Positions 47,985-58,039 of a stretch of DNA of 64,000 nt are shown here, one piece after another (the stretch's first letter is position 1; each line of letters starts with the position of its first letter). Origin of the DNA: Branchinecta lynchi (Eukaryota; Arthropoda; Branchiopoda; Anostraca; Branchinectidae). Location: the NCBI GenBank assembly GCA_023053575.1, contig JAKZAP010000014.1:18254938-18318937 (forward strand). Direction: 5' to 3'. The notes beneath the pieces were generated by a model. It saw only the letters and a program-made list of their open reading frames with translations. It was not told the DNA's origin and made no database searches. A program made the translations under genes and the position numbers.

Positions 47985-50170
47985 ATGGCACTTGCCCTTC
48001 GGCCAAGTGCCATATAGCGATCGCAATTTCTGTCCGTCCGTCGGTCTGTCGGTCTGTCCAGGTTTTGCTAGTTCGGGCACTTCCACATAAGCTAGGATGA
48101 TAAAACTTGGCAGGCATATCAGGGACCCCAAATGATTAAGTTGGAAATAGTCACTTCCCCGATCCGAGCACCGTGGGGGGAGTGGAGGGAGGGGGAATCC
48201 GGAATCTTGAGGTATTTTTAACTTTTGAACGGATGATCGGATCTCGATGAAACTTGATATTTGGAACGACCTCATGCCTCAGACGACCCACTTAAAATCC
48301 GGACCGGATCCGGTGACTTTTGGGGGGAGCTGGAGGGGGCAACCGGAAATCTTGGGAAACGCTATGAGTGGAGGGATCGAGATGAAACTTGGTGGGAAGA
48401 CACCTAGCAAACACTAGATACATCGTTGACATAACCGAGCCGATTCGGGCACTGTGGGGGGGAGTGGAGGGAGGGGGAATCCGGAATCTTGAGGTATTTA
48501 TAACTTTTGAACGGGTGATCGGATCTCGATGGAACTTGATATTTGGAAAGACCTCATGCCTCAGACGACCTACTTAAAATCCGGACCGGATCCGGTGACT
48601 TTTGGGGGGAGCTGGAGGGGGCAACCGGAAATCTTGGGAAACGCTATGAGTGGAGGGATCGAGATGAAACTTGGTGGGAAGACACCTAACAAACACTAGA
48701 TACATCATTGACATAACCGAGCCGATTCGGGTACTGTGGGGGGAGTAGAGGGAGGGTGAATCCGGAATCTTGAGGTATTTATAACTTTTGAACGGGTGAT
48801 CGGATCTCGATGGAACTTGATATTTGTAAAGACCTCATGCCTCAGACGACCTACTTAAAATCCGGACCGGATCCGGTGACTTTTGGGGGGAGCTGGAGGG
48901 GGCAACCGGAAATCTTGGGAAACCCTATGAGTGGAGGGATCGAGATGAAACTTGGTGGGAAGACACCTAGCAAACACTAGATACATCATTGACATAACCG
49001 AGCCGATTCGGGTACTGTGGGGGGAGTAGAGGGAGGGGGAATCCGGAATCTTGAGGTATTTATAACTTTTGAACGGGTGATCGGATCTCGATGGAACTTG
49101 ATATTTGGAAAGACCTCATCCCTCAGACGACCCACTTAAAATCTGGACCGGATCCGGTGACTTTTGGGGGGAGCTGGAGGGGGCAACCGGAAATCTTGGG
49201 AAACGCTATGAGTGGAGGGATCGAGATGAAACTTGGTGGGAAGACACCTAGCAAACACTAGATACATCGTTGAGATAATCGAGCCGATTCGGGCACTGTG
49301 GGGGGAGTAGAGGGAGGGGGAATCCGGAATCTTGAGGTATTTATAACTTTTGAACGGGGGATCGGATCTCGATGGAACTTGATATTTGGAAAGACCTCAT
49401 CCCTCAGACGACCCACTTAAAATCTGGACCGGATCCGGTGACTTTTGGGGGGAGCTGGAGGGGGCAACTGGAAATCTTGGGAAACGCTATGAGTGGAGGG
49501 ATCGAGATGAAACTTGGTGGGAAGACACCTAGCAAACACTAGATACATCATTGACATAACCGAGCCGATTCGGGTACTGTGGGGGGAGTAGAGGGAGGGG
49601 GAATCCGGAATCTTGAGGTATTTATAACTTTTGAACGGGTGGTCGGATCTCGATGGAACTTGATATTTGGAAAGACCTCATCCCTCAGACGACCCACTTA
49701 AAATCTGGACCGGATCCGGTGACTTTTGGGGGGAGCTGGAGGGGGCAGCCGGAAATCTTTGGAAACGCTATGAGTGAAGGGATCGAGATGAAACTTGGTG
49801 GGAAGACACCTAGCAAACACTAGATACATCATTGACATAACCGAGCCGATTCGGGCACTGTCGGGGGAGTGGAGGGAGGGGGAATCCGAAATCTTGAGGT
49901 ATTTATAACTTTTGAACGGGTGACCGGATCTCGATGAAACTTGATATTTGGAAAGACCTCATGCCTCAGACGACCCACTTAAAATCCGGACCGGAACCGG
50001 TGACTTTTGGGGGAGCTAGAGGGGAGAACCGGAAATATTGGAAAACGCTATGAGTGGAGGGATCGAGATGAAACTTGGTGGGAAGACACCTAGCAAACAC
50101 TAGATATATCATTGAGATAACCGAGCAGTGCCTACTCGTAACAAGTGCCATATGAGCTCGTAGCTCTTGT
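47985..50170 (+). mobile_element. Composite element, family C copy 4
   Basis: Opens with the palindrome tggcacttgcccttcggcca followed by agtgccatatagcgatcgca and a gtccgtccgtcggtctgtc tract. It ends with caagtgccatatgagctcgt, then agctcttgt. Between them is a near-homogeneous 281-bp tandem array. The borders agree with the termini of copies 1, 2 and 5. No protein motif was seen on either strand. Confidence 0.75.
48175..50125 (+). repeat. 281-bp tandem array, seven units
   Basis: The anchor ggaatcttgaggtattt occurs at 48201, 48483, 48764, 49045, 49326, 49607 and 49888, giving spacings of 282, 281, 281, 281, 281 and 281. Each unit holds gatcggatctcgatggaact, ggaccggatccggtgacttt, gggggcaaccggaaatcttg, gatcgagatgaaacttggtg and gaagacacctagcaaacact. 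Units differ by only a few bases each. The same unit exists in diverged form in the other C elements, so this is a recent homogenised amplification. Confidence 0.92.
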
Positions 50171-51324
50171 GTTTTCCTGTTTCGAACTCTTATCTCCTCA
50201 ATCAAGCTGTAAGCAGTAAGTGAATTAATGGCGTTGAATCAAAAGTCTTCTCCCTTAAAGGACACGTCGTACTTATGATACTATTTCATTCTACTTCGGT
50301 AGTACGTCGATCCATTCTCGTTCCCAAGATTCTACACTTCATTAGTGTATGCTATCTGCTCTATTGGCATTGTACTGATTGTCACGCTTGTCAGGTTTGT
50401 TCTCTTTACGTGACGTATCAGGCTCTAGATCATTGTTTCTTAAAAGCTTATTGGTAAGAAGACCAGTTATGCAAATTTTGCCAAGTGTGTAATCAAAGGC
50501 AAGGATGGAAAAAGACTTTAAACAGACGACGCCTTGTGCAATTTGCTGTAAGCATAGCTAAGTTTTAAACACCTTAGCAGAACAGTATTTAGTGCGATCT
50601 CTCCTTTAAAGGACACCTGAACAATGAAACCATACTTGAACACACCATGGAGAATGCATTTACAGACATGGACACGGAGAGCATTCTTCTCCTGAGCGTA
50701 CATTTTAAAAATAGGGATGATTGTTTCCGAAGGTTTGCACATGCAGAAGGTTTGCTCCAAGACAAAAAGCGCAATTCATTCAAATCTTGTACAGCGCTGG
50801 CCGGATCGTATTGGAATTTCTTCTAGATCTACGTTTGGGCTTATCTGGTAAAAAAATATTCCAGAAGAAGGGTTGATTGGAGACATTTGTTCATTTCTAA
50901 AATTGCTCGGTACTGAAATAAGGACAGATACAAAATGGAGCAAAAATCATAGCTTGGAAACGGTATTTCGTATTTGGATTGGGTTTTCTGCAGGCAATGT
51001 TAACGGACGTCCTACAGATCCGAAATGGCGGGTCATAAATAAATTACTTACTTACTTACTTATAGGGATGATACTTGGTACTCTTCATTCAGGTGTCCTT
51101 TAATTTACCTTAAATCACACGACATTGATTCGTATAAATCCATCCGCTTGTATCTCTCCTCGTAACGACGTATCTAGTTTAATTCGAAAAATAACTCAAA
51201 GCGCATCATAGTGCCGATTGCCGAATATATATTATGTAAAAATACTGGTTGCGATAAATTTTTGATGTTGAAATTAGGTAATGTTTGGTTTATTACTTAA
51301 TTAATTGATTTGTAACACGATCAT

Positions 51325-51450
51325 ATGTGACGGTGAAAAACGGATACGTCAGTGAAATTTTATTAGAGCTATATTTCGGCCCTTCTTGGTAAGGGTCCTC
51401 GTCAGGCTCAAACCGCTCAAGCTGGAAAATGAACTTGTGGAAATACAATT
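51325..51450. mobile_element. Family B partial copy
   Basis: gatcatatgtgacggtgaaa, acggatacgtcagtgaaatt, ttattagagctatatttcgg, cccttcttggtaagggtcct, cgtcaggctcaaaccgctca then agctggaaaatg. This is the left half of family B with a small duplication of 'gctcaa'. The mirrored half is missing. Confidence 0.7.
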
Positions 51451-51639
51451 AAAGATTCTTCTTTAAATATCTGATTTTGTGAACGTCTTCTCTGAAAATT
51501 GGTTCGAGTTAAAGCTGGTGCTGTGATTTCATTATCGACAAGGTTTTGGAGTCACCTGTCTTCGTCTTTCCAGCTAAGATGGATACTTGTCGGTGGCATG
51601 TATGTGCGATTTGAAGTTCCGTACTTTGGTGATAGATAT

Positions 51640-51725
51640 TCCTTCAGCCCAAGCCTTCTGCGAATCATATTTGACGGTGCAAAACGGATATGTCAGCTAA
51701 GTTTTATTAGAGCTATATTTCTAGC
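51640..51725. mobile_element. Family B partial copy
   Basis: ccttcagcccaagccttctg, cgaatcatatttgacggtgc, aaaacggatatgtcagctaa and gttttattagagctatattt, the outermost left part of family B. It lies about 150 bp before exon D. Confidence 0.65.
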
Positions 51726-51873
51726 TATATATTCACGAAATCAATAAACCCTAGTCTAAGGCATTTACGATGAAAACAAACAAAAACAGCAGCACGGGAA
51801 TTTTAGGACCAGATAATTAACGACTAGAGACTGGCATTTGTCTTTCAAAATGTCATTTTCTTTTCTCTTACAG

Positions 51874-52021
51874 GGGGATTGGTTTGGCTCGTCCATATAT
51901 GACTTTGTTCACCCAGAAGACGTTGAGAAGATTCGAGAACAGCTGAGTACACAAGAACCTCAAAACGCTGGTCGGATACTAGACCTGAAAACAGGAACGG
52001 TGAAGAAAGAAGGACATCAGT
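51874..52021 (+). CDS. ARNT: ARNT exon D: middle of PAS-A
   Basis: The acceptor AG is at 51872-51873 after cattttcttttctcttacag. Phase 0 at entry. The donor gtgagt follows 52021, leaving phase 1. It encodes [20 protein letters not shown], then [20 protein letters not shown] and GTVKKEGHQ. This matches vertebrate ARNT ([20 protein letters not shown] ... [17 protein letters not shown]), including the conserved HP-D/E-D motif of the PAS fold. It supplies the Calpha-F helical part of PAS-A and the start of the long loop between strands that is typical of ARNT. Intact, with no gaps. Confidence 0.95.
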
Positions 52022-52500
52022 GTGAGTAGTATTGAAGGGTTTAGTTGATTTGGGTAAAAATCATTTTTCAGTAACATAAGTATACCTGGATTTGAAGTGA
52101 AAGATTTAGGTCTTGCTGAATGTTCCCAAAACTATGTTAAAGGGACTAGAGATGTTTTTAATTTTCAAAATGCCACACAGGCTTGTACGAATAAGTATGG
52201 CTGGCAGGGTAATCTAACAAGGTTCGCCATGTTCAGGGATGGATATTTTTGCATTTTTGTTATTTCACTGCGGCGACTTCGAAAGTTGCAAGCTAAGGAA
52301 ATCGGCCAAGAGTATTATATCATACTTAATATGGAAGAGACATAAAAGCACCTACTTCAGATGTTATCATATACAAATAGTAGATAGTCCCTCATAAATT
52401 AGAACCAATTTTGCGAATCCGGCATAAAAATAGAAATGATGTTCGATATGAGTGATATTGCGAACATAACCTTTATTCTGCAAAATGTCAACACCTCACT

Positions 52501-52791
52501 GTCAGTTAAGATATCACGAGGATGCGGAATTTCAACAGCCAACACTTGGGATGTAATCTGGTGTGATTCTGAAAACGTTACGCATTAAATGTTGAGCATA
52601 ACAAGCATTGACAGGAAGAGCCGACAACCGCCGAAAAAGCCTCTAATGACTTTAGTTTGTCGTTATGATATCGGAAAAGTCAGCAGATGCTTTTTCGGCT
52701 CGTCCGGGCAATACGTGTTTTGCATAAGATTTAACATCAAGTGTTGTCTGTTGAAACTGTAAATCCTTGTGTTATCTGTTATGAAACTTGA
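52501..52791. mobile_element. Foldback element, family A copy 2
   Basis: Shares with 4929-5249 the order acacttgggatgta, aagcattg-aggaagagccga, ccgccgaaaaagc, gtcagcagatgctttttcgg, gtgttgtctgttga and ccttgtgttatctgttatg. The outer left end is degenerate (gtcagttaagatatcacgag). Confidence 0.7.
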
Positions 52792-52834
52792 TAATGCAGC
52801 TAGTGCTATTCGCAAGTTACAGAAACCAGTCTAG

Positions 52835-53197
52835 TTCATTTATTGTTCATTAGGACTGCTAACCACATTGACTCTAGCGGACACACCTTTTCTTCTTAAA
52901 AATGTTGCGGGTTTTTAAGCAGAAGTGTTAAAACAGCTAGCTTTTAAAAGAAATAAACACTGCCAAATATTAATCCGGTTTTTTCCTTTTTTACCCTTTA
53001 GAACAATTCGCTAGAACAATCTCGCGTCTCTCTTTCTCGCCGGTTCATTTATTGTTCATTAGGACTGCTAACCACATTGACTCTAGCGGACACACCTTTT
53101 CTTCTTAAAAATGTTGCGGGTTTTTAAGCAGAAGTGTTAAAACAACTAGCTTTTAAAAGAAATAAACACTGCCAAATATTAATCCGGTTTTTTACTT
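52835..53197. repeat. Direct duplication, 209-bp offset
   Basis: About 154 bp (ttcatttattgttcattagg through aaatattaatccggtttttt) occurs at 52835-52988 and again at 53044-53197. I see only one or two mismatches (acagctagc versus acaactagc). The intervening 55 bp contains tctcgcgtctctctttctcg. Confidence 0.9.
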
Positions 53198-53269
53198 TTT
53201 GTTCTTATACCAGCTAAATAATTTTACTTCTCTTTCATTGTTTTGTTATATCACTTTTCCGATCACTTT

Positions 53270-54620
53270 TCCGTCGGTCTGTCTGTCGGTCGGTCGGTTA
53301 GTTCGGTGTTTGCGAGTTAGGTCACTTCCAGATATGCTAGGACGATGAAGCTTGGCAGGCATATTAGGGACCCGACCAAACTAACTTGGAAATAGACACT
53401 CAACCGATCTGACCATCGTGGGGGGGGGGGGGGGAGGTTGCTAATCTGTAAAATAGGGGCATGCATAACTTTCGAATTGGTGATCGGATCTTAATGAAAC
53501 TTGATACCTGGGAAGACCTCTTGTCTCAGATGTATCATCTCAAGTCCGGACAGGATCCGATGAGTCGGAGGGGGAGCCGGAAATCGTGTGAAACTGAGCG
53601 TGAGCGATCGGGATGAAACTTGGTGGGAAGAACCAGCACAAGCTCTGGATAAATAACTGACAGGTCTGTACCGGATTCGGACACTGTGGGGGGAGTTGGA
53701 GGGGGGTTCCAGGATTCCGGCGATCCGTAGTTGATGTACTTCCAGGTGGGCTAGGACGATAAAACTTGGCAGGCATATCAGAGAGCTGACCATATTAACT
53801 TGGAAACAGTCACTGGCCCGATCCGACCGTCGTGGGGGGGAGGGGGAGACGGCGGAATCCGGAAATTAGTGGCATGTATAACTTTCGATCGGGTTATCGG
53901 ATCTTAATACTTGTTACTTGAAAGAACTCATGTCTCAGATGTCCCTTTTCAAGTACGGACTGGATCTGATGAACTGGGGGGGGGGGGGGTTGGATGGAAG
54001 AACCGGAAATCTTGTGATACGCACAGAGTGGAGCGATCAGGATGAAACTTGGTGGGACGTACAGGCACAAGTCCTAGGTGTATCAGTGACAGTATCGGAC
54101 CAAATTCGGGTACCAAGGGGGGGGGGGGGGATGTAGGGGAGTGTCCGGAATTTCGGTGATCGTGAGTTAAAGTACTCCCAGATGTGATAGGACGATAAAA
54201 CTTTGCTGGAGCATTAGAAACTTGACAACATTGGGTTAGACATCATCACCTTCTCCGATCCGACCATTCCTTAAAGAACTCATCTTAACCGTAAAATACA
54301 AAAAAAAAATACTTTTAAGCAAGATTTACTTTTTCAAGGTCGCCATGAGTACATGAACCTTTTTGCCTCAAGGGTTTTGGTTAGAAATTAGTTTTTAGCA
54401 CCCTTAAAGTGCGCATCTTAACCGAAAAGTGAAAAAAAACTTTTGGCCATCAGTTCCATCCTCTGACCCAGCCTTGCTGGTTTTTGTTTTCCTTCTTGTT
54501 TCCTTTTGCTTTCTGTCTCCTATTTTTATATAGGAGACAGATATTTTTACCGCCCCCTTAATTTTTTCTTCTTACTACATATGCTTGCAAGTGCCATATG
54601 AGCTTACAGCTCCTGTTGAG
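53270..54620 (+). mobile_element. Composite element, family C copy 5
   Basis: Opens near ttttccgtcggtctgtctgt and ends caagtgccatatgagcttac, then agctcctgtt. Contains two to three diverged G-rich units (atgctaggacgatgaagctt, ggtgatcggatcttaatgaa, gggatgaaacttggtgggaa) and the 3' block with ccttaaagtgcgcatcttaa. G-runs are at about 53419, 53977 and 54117. Confidence 0.65.
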
Positions 54621-54730
54621 AGATTATTTGGCACGAATGCCTAGCATTAACAGTTCAAACAAAATAAACACAAACTGCAGCACGAAAATTTTATACAGTT
54701 TTATAAGTAGTGAACTGATGACAAAAATGC

Positions 54731-54800
54731 TCCTCAGCCGGGATTTGAACTCAGGACCCTCTGCTTACAAGGCAGTCACTCTACCACTGAGAATTCGCAA
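54731..54800 (-). pseudogene. tRNA-Thr(TGT)-like relic, probably from a SINE
   Basis: On the minus strand: an A-box-like tcagtggtagagtgactgcc, an anticodon loop cttgtaa between actgc and gcaga, and a B-box-like gagttcaaatcc. The anticodon would be TGT (threonine). The acceptor arms do not pair and the T stem has mismatches, so this is not a working tRNA. Flanking sequence (aactgcagcacgaaaatttt at about 54674) resembles 51788-51808 (cagcagcacgggaatttt), which suggests a tRNA-derived SINE. Confidence 0.6.
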
Positions 54801-54894
54801 ACCACTACAGCAATAGTCTGGTAGAAGCCGGCCATAGGAACAGTGATCCCGCCCGAAGGCAAATTCATCTAACCTATTCATTTTAATTAATCTT

Positions 54895-55510
54895 TATTAA
54901 TTTTGATTAATCTGTTTTTTTTTTTTTTTATTAATCTTTATTAATTTTAGACAGGATAGTTAACGCTTATAACAGACAGAAGTATCAGCCCGATAATTTT
55001 AGGAAAAGTACAGACATCGAAAAAAGTAAAACGAAAGAAACAGTAATAATCTCATCTTTCCACCAATCACAAAAATTAATCACTTAAAATTAGAGAGAGG
55101 ATTTTTGTTATTATAAGACAAGATTTTAATGCACAAAGAAGGCAAGAGACCATGCCAACAACAACAAATAACAAACTGGAACAATTTGTACCTCATTAGT
55201 GACCAACTACAAGAATAACTGTTGATGTAGCAAGCCACCCCGAGGAATCTTGCCAACCCCCTCACATCTTCAAACTGACGACTACCAATTATATTAGTCA
55301 TCCAGTTTTCATCAAACACCCTCCCGCATTCTCATAACACTTCATTCTTTAACTCTCTTAGTTCTTCACATTCACACATGACATGCGTACGTCCATTCTC
55401 ATCTCCACACATCGGAATGAATGGAATGAAATGATTTGAACTTCGGGAACGGACAGACCGACTTGTTTGAAGGATCAGCTCCAGACCGGAAGAAAAAATA
55501 ATTTTCTGTT
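54895..55510 (-). pseudogene. Non-LTR retrotransposon 3' end, broken
   Basis: On the minus strand, 55332-55470 reads FIPMCGDENGRTHVMCECEE followed by LRELKNEV, then a stop, then a frame with DVRGLARFLGVACYINSYS. A C-x-x-E-x-x-x-H-x-x-x-C arrangement followed by 'LR.E' and 'RFLG.A' is typical of the region after the reverse transcriptase domain in several LINE clades. The part at 54895-55080 is A/T-rich tail sequence. Stops break the frame. The relic ends within about 65 bp of the exon E acceptor. Confidence 0.55.
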
Positions 55511-55514
55511 TTAG

Positions 55515-55712
55515 CATCGATGCGACTGTGTATGGGTTCCAGACGGGGTTTCATCTGCCGGATGCGGGTAGGCTCCACCCCCACCGACCCAATGACGGGG
55601 CATGCCCTTCTCCATCGACTAAGGCAACGGAACAGCCTCGGACCGTCCCGAGACGGACACCACTACGCCGTCATCCATGTAACGGGCTACATCAAGAATT
55701 GGCCGCCAACTG
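55515..55712 (+). CDS. ARNT: ARNT exon E: end of PAS-A
   Basis: The acceptor AG is at 55513-55514 after attttctgttttag. The first two bases complete a Ser codon begun in exon D. The donor gtaatg follows 55712 and leaves phase 1. It encodes SSMRLCMGSRRGFICRMRVG, then STPTDPMTGHALLHRLRQRN, SLGPSRDGHHYAVIHVTGYI and KNWPPT. This matches the C-terminal half of vertebrate ARNT PAS-A: the near-invariant MCMGSRRSFICRMR block, a variable acidic or basic loop, and the final strand HCTGYIKAWPP. The loop here is basic (HRLRQRNSLGPSRDG), as in ARNT. The exon is tightly bracketed by transposon sequence: a LINE relic upstream and an F MITE from 14 bp past the donor. Confidence 0.95.
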
Positions 55713-55725
55713 GTAATGTATACTT

Positions 55726-55876
55726 CCTGTAAAAAGTTTCTCCGAATAAGGATGCAGTATTTACTACTGGGATTAATCTTATCTTCGTTGGGATAAAATT
55801 AATCCGAATTAGGGTTAATCTTATCTCAGTAAAGACAAGACTAATCCCAGTAGCAAATGTCTGAGGGTTTGAGGTA
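55726..55876. mobile_element. MITE, family F copy 2
   Basis: Starts cctgtaaaaagtttctccg, only 14 bp beyond the exon E donor, and continues with the family's palindromic core (gggataaaattaatccgaat, ttaatcttatctcagta). It ends ctgagggtttgaggta against copy 3. The right terminus is decayed. Confidence 0.7.
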
Positions 55877-56033
55877 CACTGTAAAAAGTTTCTCCGGATA
55901 AGGATGCAGTATTTGCTACTGGGATAAGTGTTATCTCTATTGGGATAAAATTAATCCGAATTAGGGTTAATTTTATCCCAATAAAGATAACATTAATCCG
56001 AGTAGCAAATACTGCAAGATTTTTTTTTATAGT
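55877..56033. mobile_element. MITE, family F copy 3
   Basis: Starts cactgtaaaaagtttctccg directly after copy 2. The core palindrome is well kept (gggataaaattaatccgaat against gggttaattttatcccaata). The right end has decayed to tttttttttatagta. Head-to-tail with copy 2. Confidence 0.75.
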
Positions 56034-56065
56034 ATATGATCGGGATGAGTCAGTCGCGCACAGTA

Positions 56066-56313
56066 AGTCTAGGAGTCCTTTTTTGATAACCATGCTCGAA
56101 AGCTGGGGCATGTTGGCAGGGGTATCGGTATACACGATATGTTGTATACTGTACCGGTTCCAGAGGGGTACCAGTATACATCATATTTTGTAGGCTATAT
56201 TGTGCTGGTTCCCCTCCGGGGAACAAGGGGTAGACGTACGTATGAGCACCGCGCCCACCCCAGCCACCATGCCCCATCGTTTGAGCATGGTTATCAAAAA
56301 GGGCTCCTAGACT
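56066..56313. mobile_element. Foldback MITE with about 45-bp arms
   Basis: The left arm agtctaggagtcctttttt, then gataaccatgctcgaaagct and ggggcatg, is mirrored by catgccccatcgtttgagca, tggttatcaaaaagggctcc and tagact on the right, with about four mismatches in 46 bases. The interior has further partial inverted pairs (accggttccagaggggtacc, gctggttcccctccggggaa). A single copy in the window. Confidence 0.75.
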
Positions 56314-56384
56314 GAGATGAATAAGAGGAAATTAATAGTAATAAGATACATTGATTTATTAGTTAATTAAAATGAATATTCCCA

Positions 56385-56450
56385 GAGCCCAAGCTGACTT
56401 TGAAACATATATTCAGATAATGCATAAAACGGATACGTTAGCTAAGTAAT
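56385..56450. mobile_element. Family B partial copy
   Basis: gagcccaagctgactttgaa, acatatattcagataatgca, taaaacggatacgttagcta: the outermost arm of family B, left half only. A second, complete copy follows 65 bp later. Confidence 0.65.
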
Positions 56451-56513
56451 AATTTGTATGACTTTGAATAAAATATGAATAATTTAAAATAGGGAGTATA
56501 TAAATATTCTTTG

Positions 56514-56662
56514 AGCCCAAGCTGACTTTGAAACATCTATTCAAACCATGTTTTCAACGGATACGTCAGCTACGATTCTTCATCAGCGATATTTCGGCCC
56601 TTTATCGAAATATCGCTGATGAAGAATCGTAGCTGACGTATCCGTTGAAAACATTGTTTGAA
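56514..56662. mobile_element. Family B short copy forming a near-perfect hairpin
   Basis: Arms 56540-56596 and 56606-56662 are inverted copies with one mismatch in 57 bases, separated by a 9-base loop (gccctttat). Landmarks are acggatacgtcagctacgat and tcttcatcagcgatatttcg. Outside the left arm lies cccaagctgactttgaaac. The pairing is closer than in any other hairpin in the window. Confidence 0.85.
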
Positions 56663-57092
56663 TAAACGGAGTATAATTACAGAATATACATAGTTATACT
56701 AAAATGCATACTGGCGTCATAAATAATAAGCTATCTTACACCTAAAAATACTTTCTGGAGCCCTCTGTCGCGGGCCAACCCTTATTCTTGGGGTTGAATT
56801 GAAGTTGGAAATCTAAGTGCGGTTCACATTCTGGTGGTTATGTCTGATCTACGATTCTCCGAAACCCGTTTAGATTCATGGTCAGATAGGGGGATGGTGT
56901 TCAGTAGCTGATGTATTTAATGGACTTTTCTTTGTTTTTATCCTTTAGCCGTAACGCCCAAACCTTCTCAAGTGATCTAGATGGGTTTGATAAGCAGCGG
57001 TGGTATCAATAATAGTTGTTTTTCAGTGATCGGGAAGGGGTCAAGCACTCAGAATGTGTTCGAGAAGAAGACGTATGAAACAGTAAATAATA

Positions 57093-57377
57093 GTTGCGTT
57101 TTTGCAGATACCATGGTATCTGTTCGTCGGTAACTGGATCTGCAATTACCCAAATTGCGCGTTTCGAGGTCATCCCAAAAGAAAAACTGATATTCAGTCA
57201 CATCACTAAGTGCCAACTTCTTTCCAACCAATCTGACAAAATCCTAGGATCTATTGTTGATGATGATAAAAAGGAGATGACTTTTCAGATACCATGATAA
57301 GGTTACCGCGGTATCTGGCCAGATACCACGATAACTGCTAAAACGACTTTACACCGTGGTATCTGCAAAAACGCAAC
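57093..57377. mobile_element. Element family G copy 1
   Basis: Ends GTTGCGTTTTTGCAGATACC and GGTATCTGCAAAAACGCAAC, perfect 20-bp inverted repeats flanked by TA on both sides. Inside, caaattgcgcgtttcgaggt, cccaaaagaaaaactgat and cacatcactaagtgccaac are shared with copies at 62153 and 63652. Further inverted ataccac/gtggtat pairs fill the ends. Non-coding; TA flanks fit a Tc1/mariner-type origin. Confidence 0.85.
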
Positions 57378-57674
57378 TAACGTAACAAATGGACGTGCAA
57401 GACTTGCCAGGTTACAATCCGCTAGTAAAGGGCAGGTGCTTCAGTCTTCCCGGAACGAATGGTGCTTAAGATAGTCAGAACCGTAACTGCTGGTTAATTT
57501 GTTCACGGAAATTTTTTACAATCTGATTTTATTGTGAGACAAAGCAGAAACTCAAATGAATTGAATGGAATGGAGTTGATATCTCTTTGGTGGAGGTGTT
57601 CTCCCATTTCAGGCATGTGTTGATTCTGTACACTTATAATCGTAGGGCAGTCGACTCAAATAATGAAAATACAC

Positions 57675-57725
57675 AACAAGACTCGAATTCGAACTAGGGG
57701 CTCATCGTCTTGCAAGGGGCGACCC
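57675..57725 (-). pseudogene. tRNA-like fragment
   Basis: On the minus strand: gtcgccccttgcaagacgat, gagcccctagttcgaattcg and agtc. It has an anticodon-arm-like stretch (loop around ccttgcaag) and a B-box-like gttcgaattc. The A box and acceptor arms are not recognisable. Most likely the 3' half of a tRNA-derived repeat. Confidence 0.35.
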
Positions 57726-58039
57726 ACTGGAATGAAACCCGGTGCAGCTTACAGCGAATGCTTGCTAGATATCAAGGACTTTTCGGGTCTCATATTTTAA
57801 AGCTGTATCCAGTCGTCGGAATCGCTTGCTGCATTTTGTTTCTTGTACCAAGTTTGCCAGATCTTGATCCAAGAAATACGCCACTGTCTTCGAAACTACG
57901 CCAACAAAAATTTTTAACCCAAAATTGCAAGAAATCTCCAAAACTTACAAGGATTGTAGATATACCCAAACAATTATGATACTCCAGCAAAAAGAAATCC
58001 GCCAGTCGGTCGTAAAATCCGCCAATATGGCAACACTGC

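Larger units (their letters stand above)
38619..51873 (+). other. ARNT intron between exons C and D (13.3 kb)
   Basis: Runs from GT at 38619 to AG at 51872-51873. It contains a GC-rich inverted region (39095-39310), a CR1-like reverse transcriptase relic (39310-39790), two I elements (41432-42263; 46270-47573), an H element (43308-43720), a G-run element (44521-44741), composite elements (45130-50170) and B relics (51325-51725). Nothing is recognised at 39791-41430, 42264-43300 (apart from G-runs near 42390 and 43021), 43721-44420 and 50171-51320 (apart from a short tactt repeat at 51042-51062). Confidence 0.85.
52022..55514 (+). other. ARNT intron between exons D and E (3.5 kb)
   Basis: Runs from GT at 52022 to AG at 55513-55514. 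It contains an A foldback copy (52501-52791), a 209-bp-spaced duplication (52835-53197), a composite element (53270-54620), a tRNA-like relic (54731-54800) and a retrotransposon 3' part on the minus strand (54895-55510). Nothing recognised at 52022-52500. Confidence 0.85.

Noticed and set aside
48175..50125. Regularly spaced repeats resembling a CRISPR array.
   Set aside because: The 281-bp units are contiguous with no unique spacers, lie in an animal intron and match diverged copies in mobile elements.
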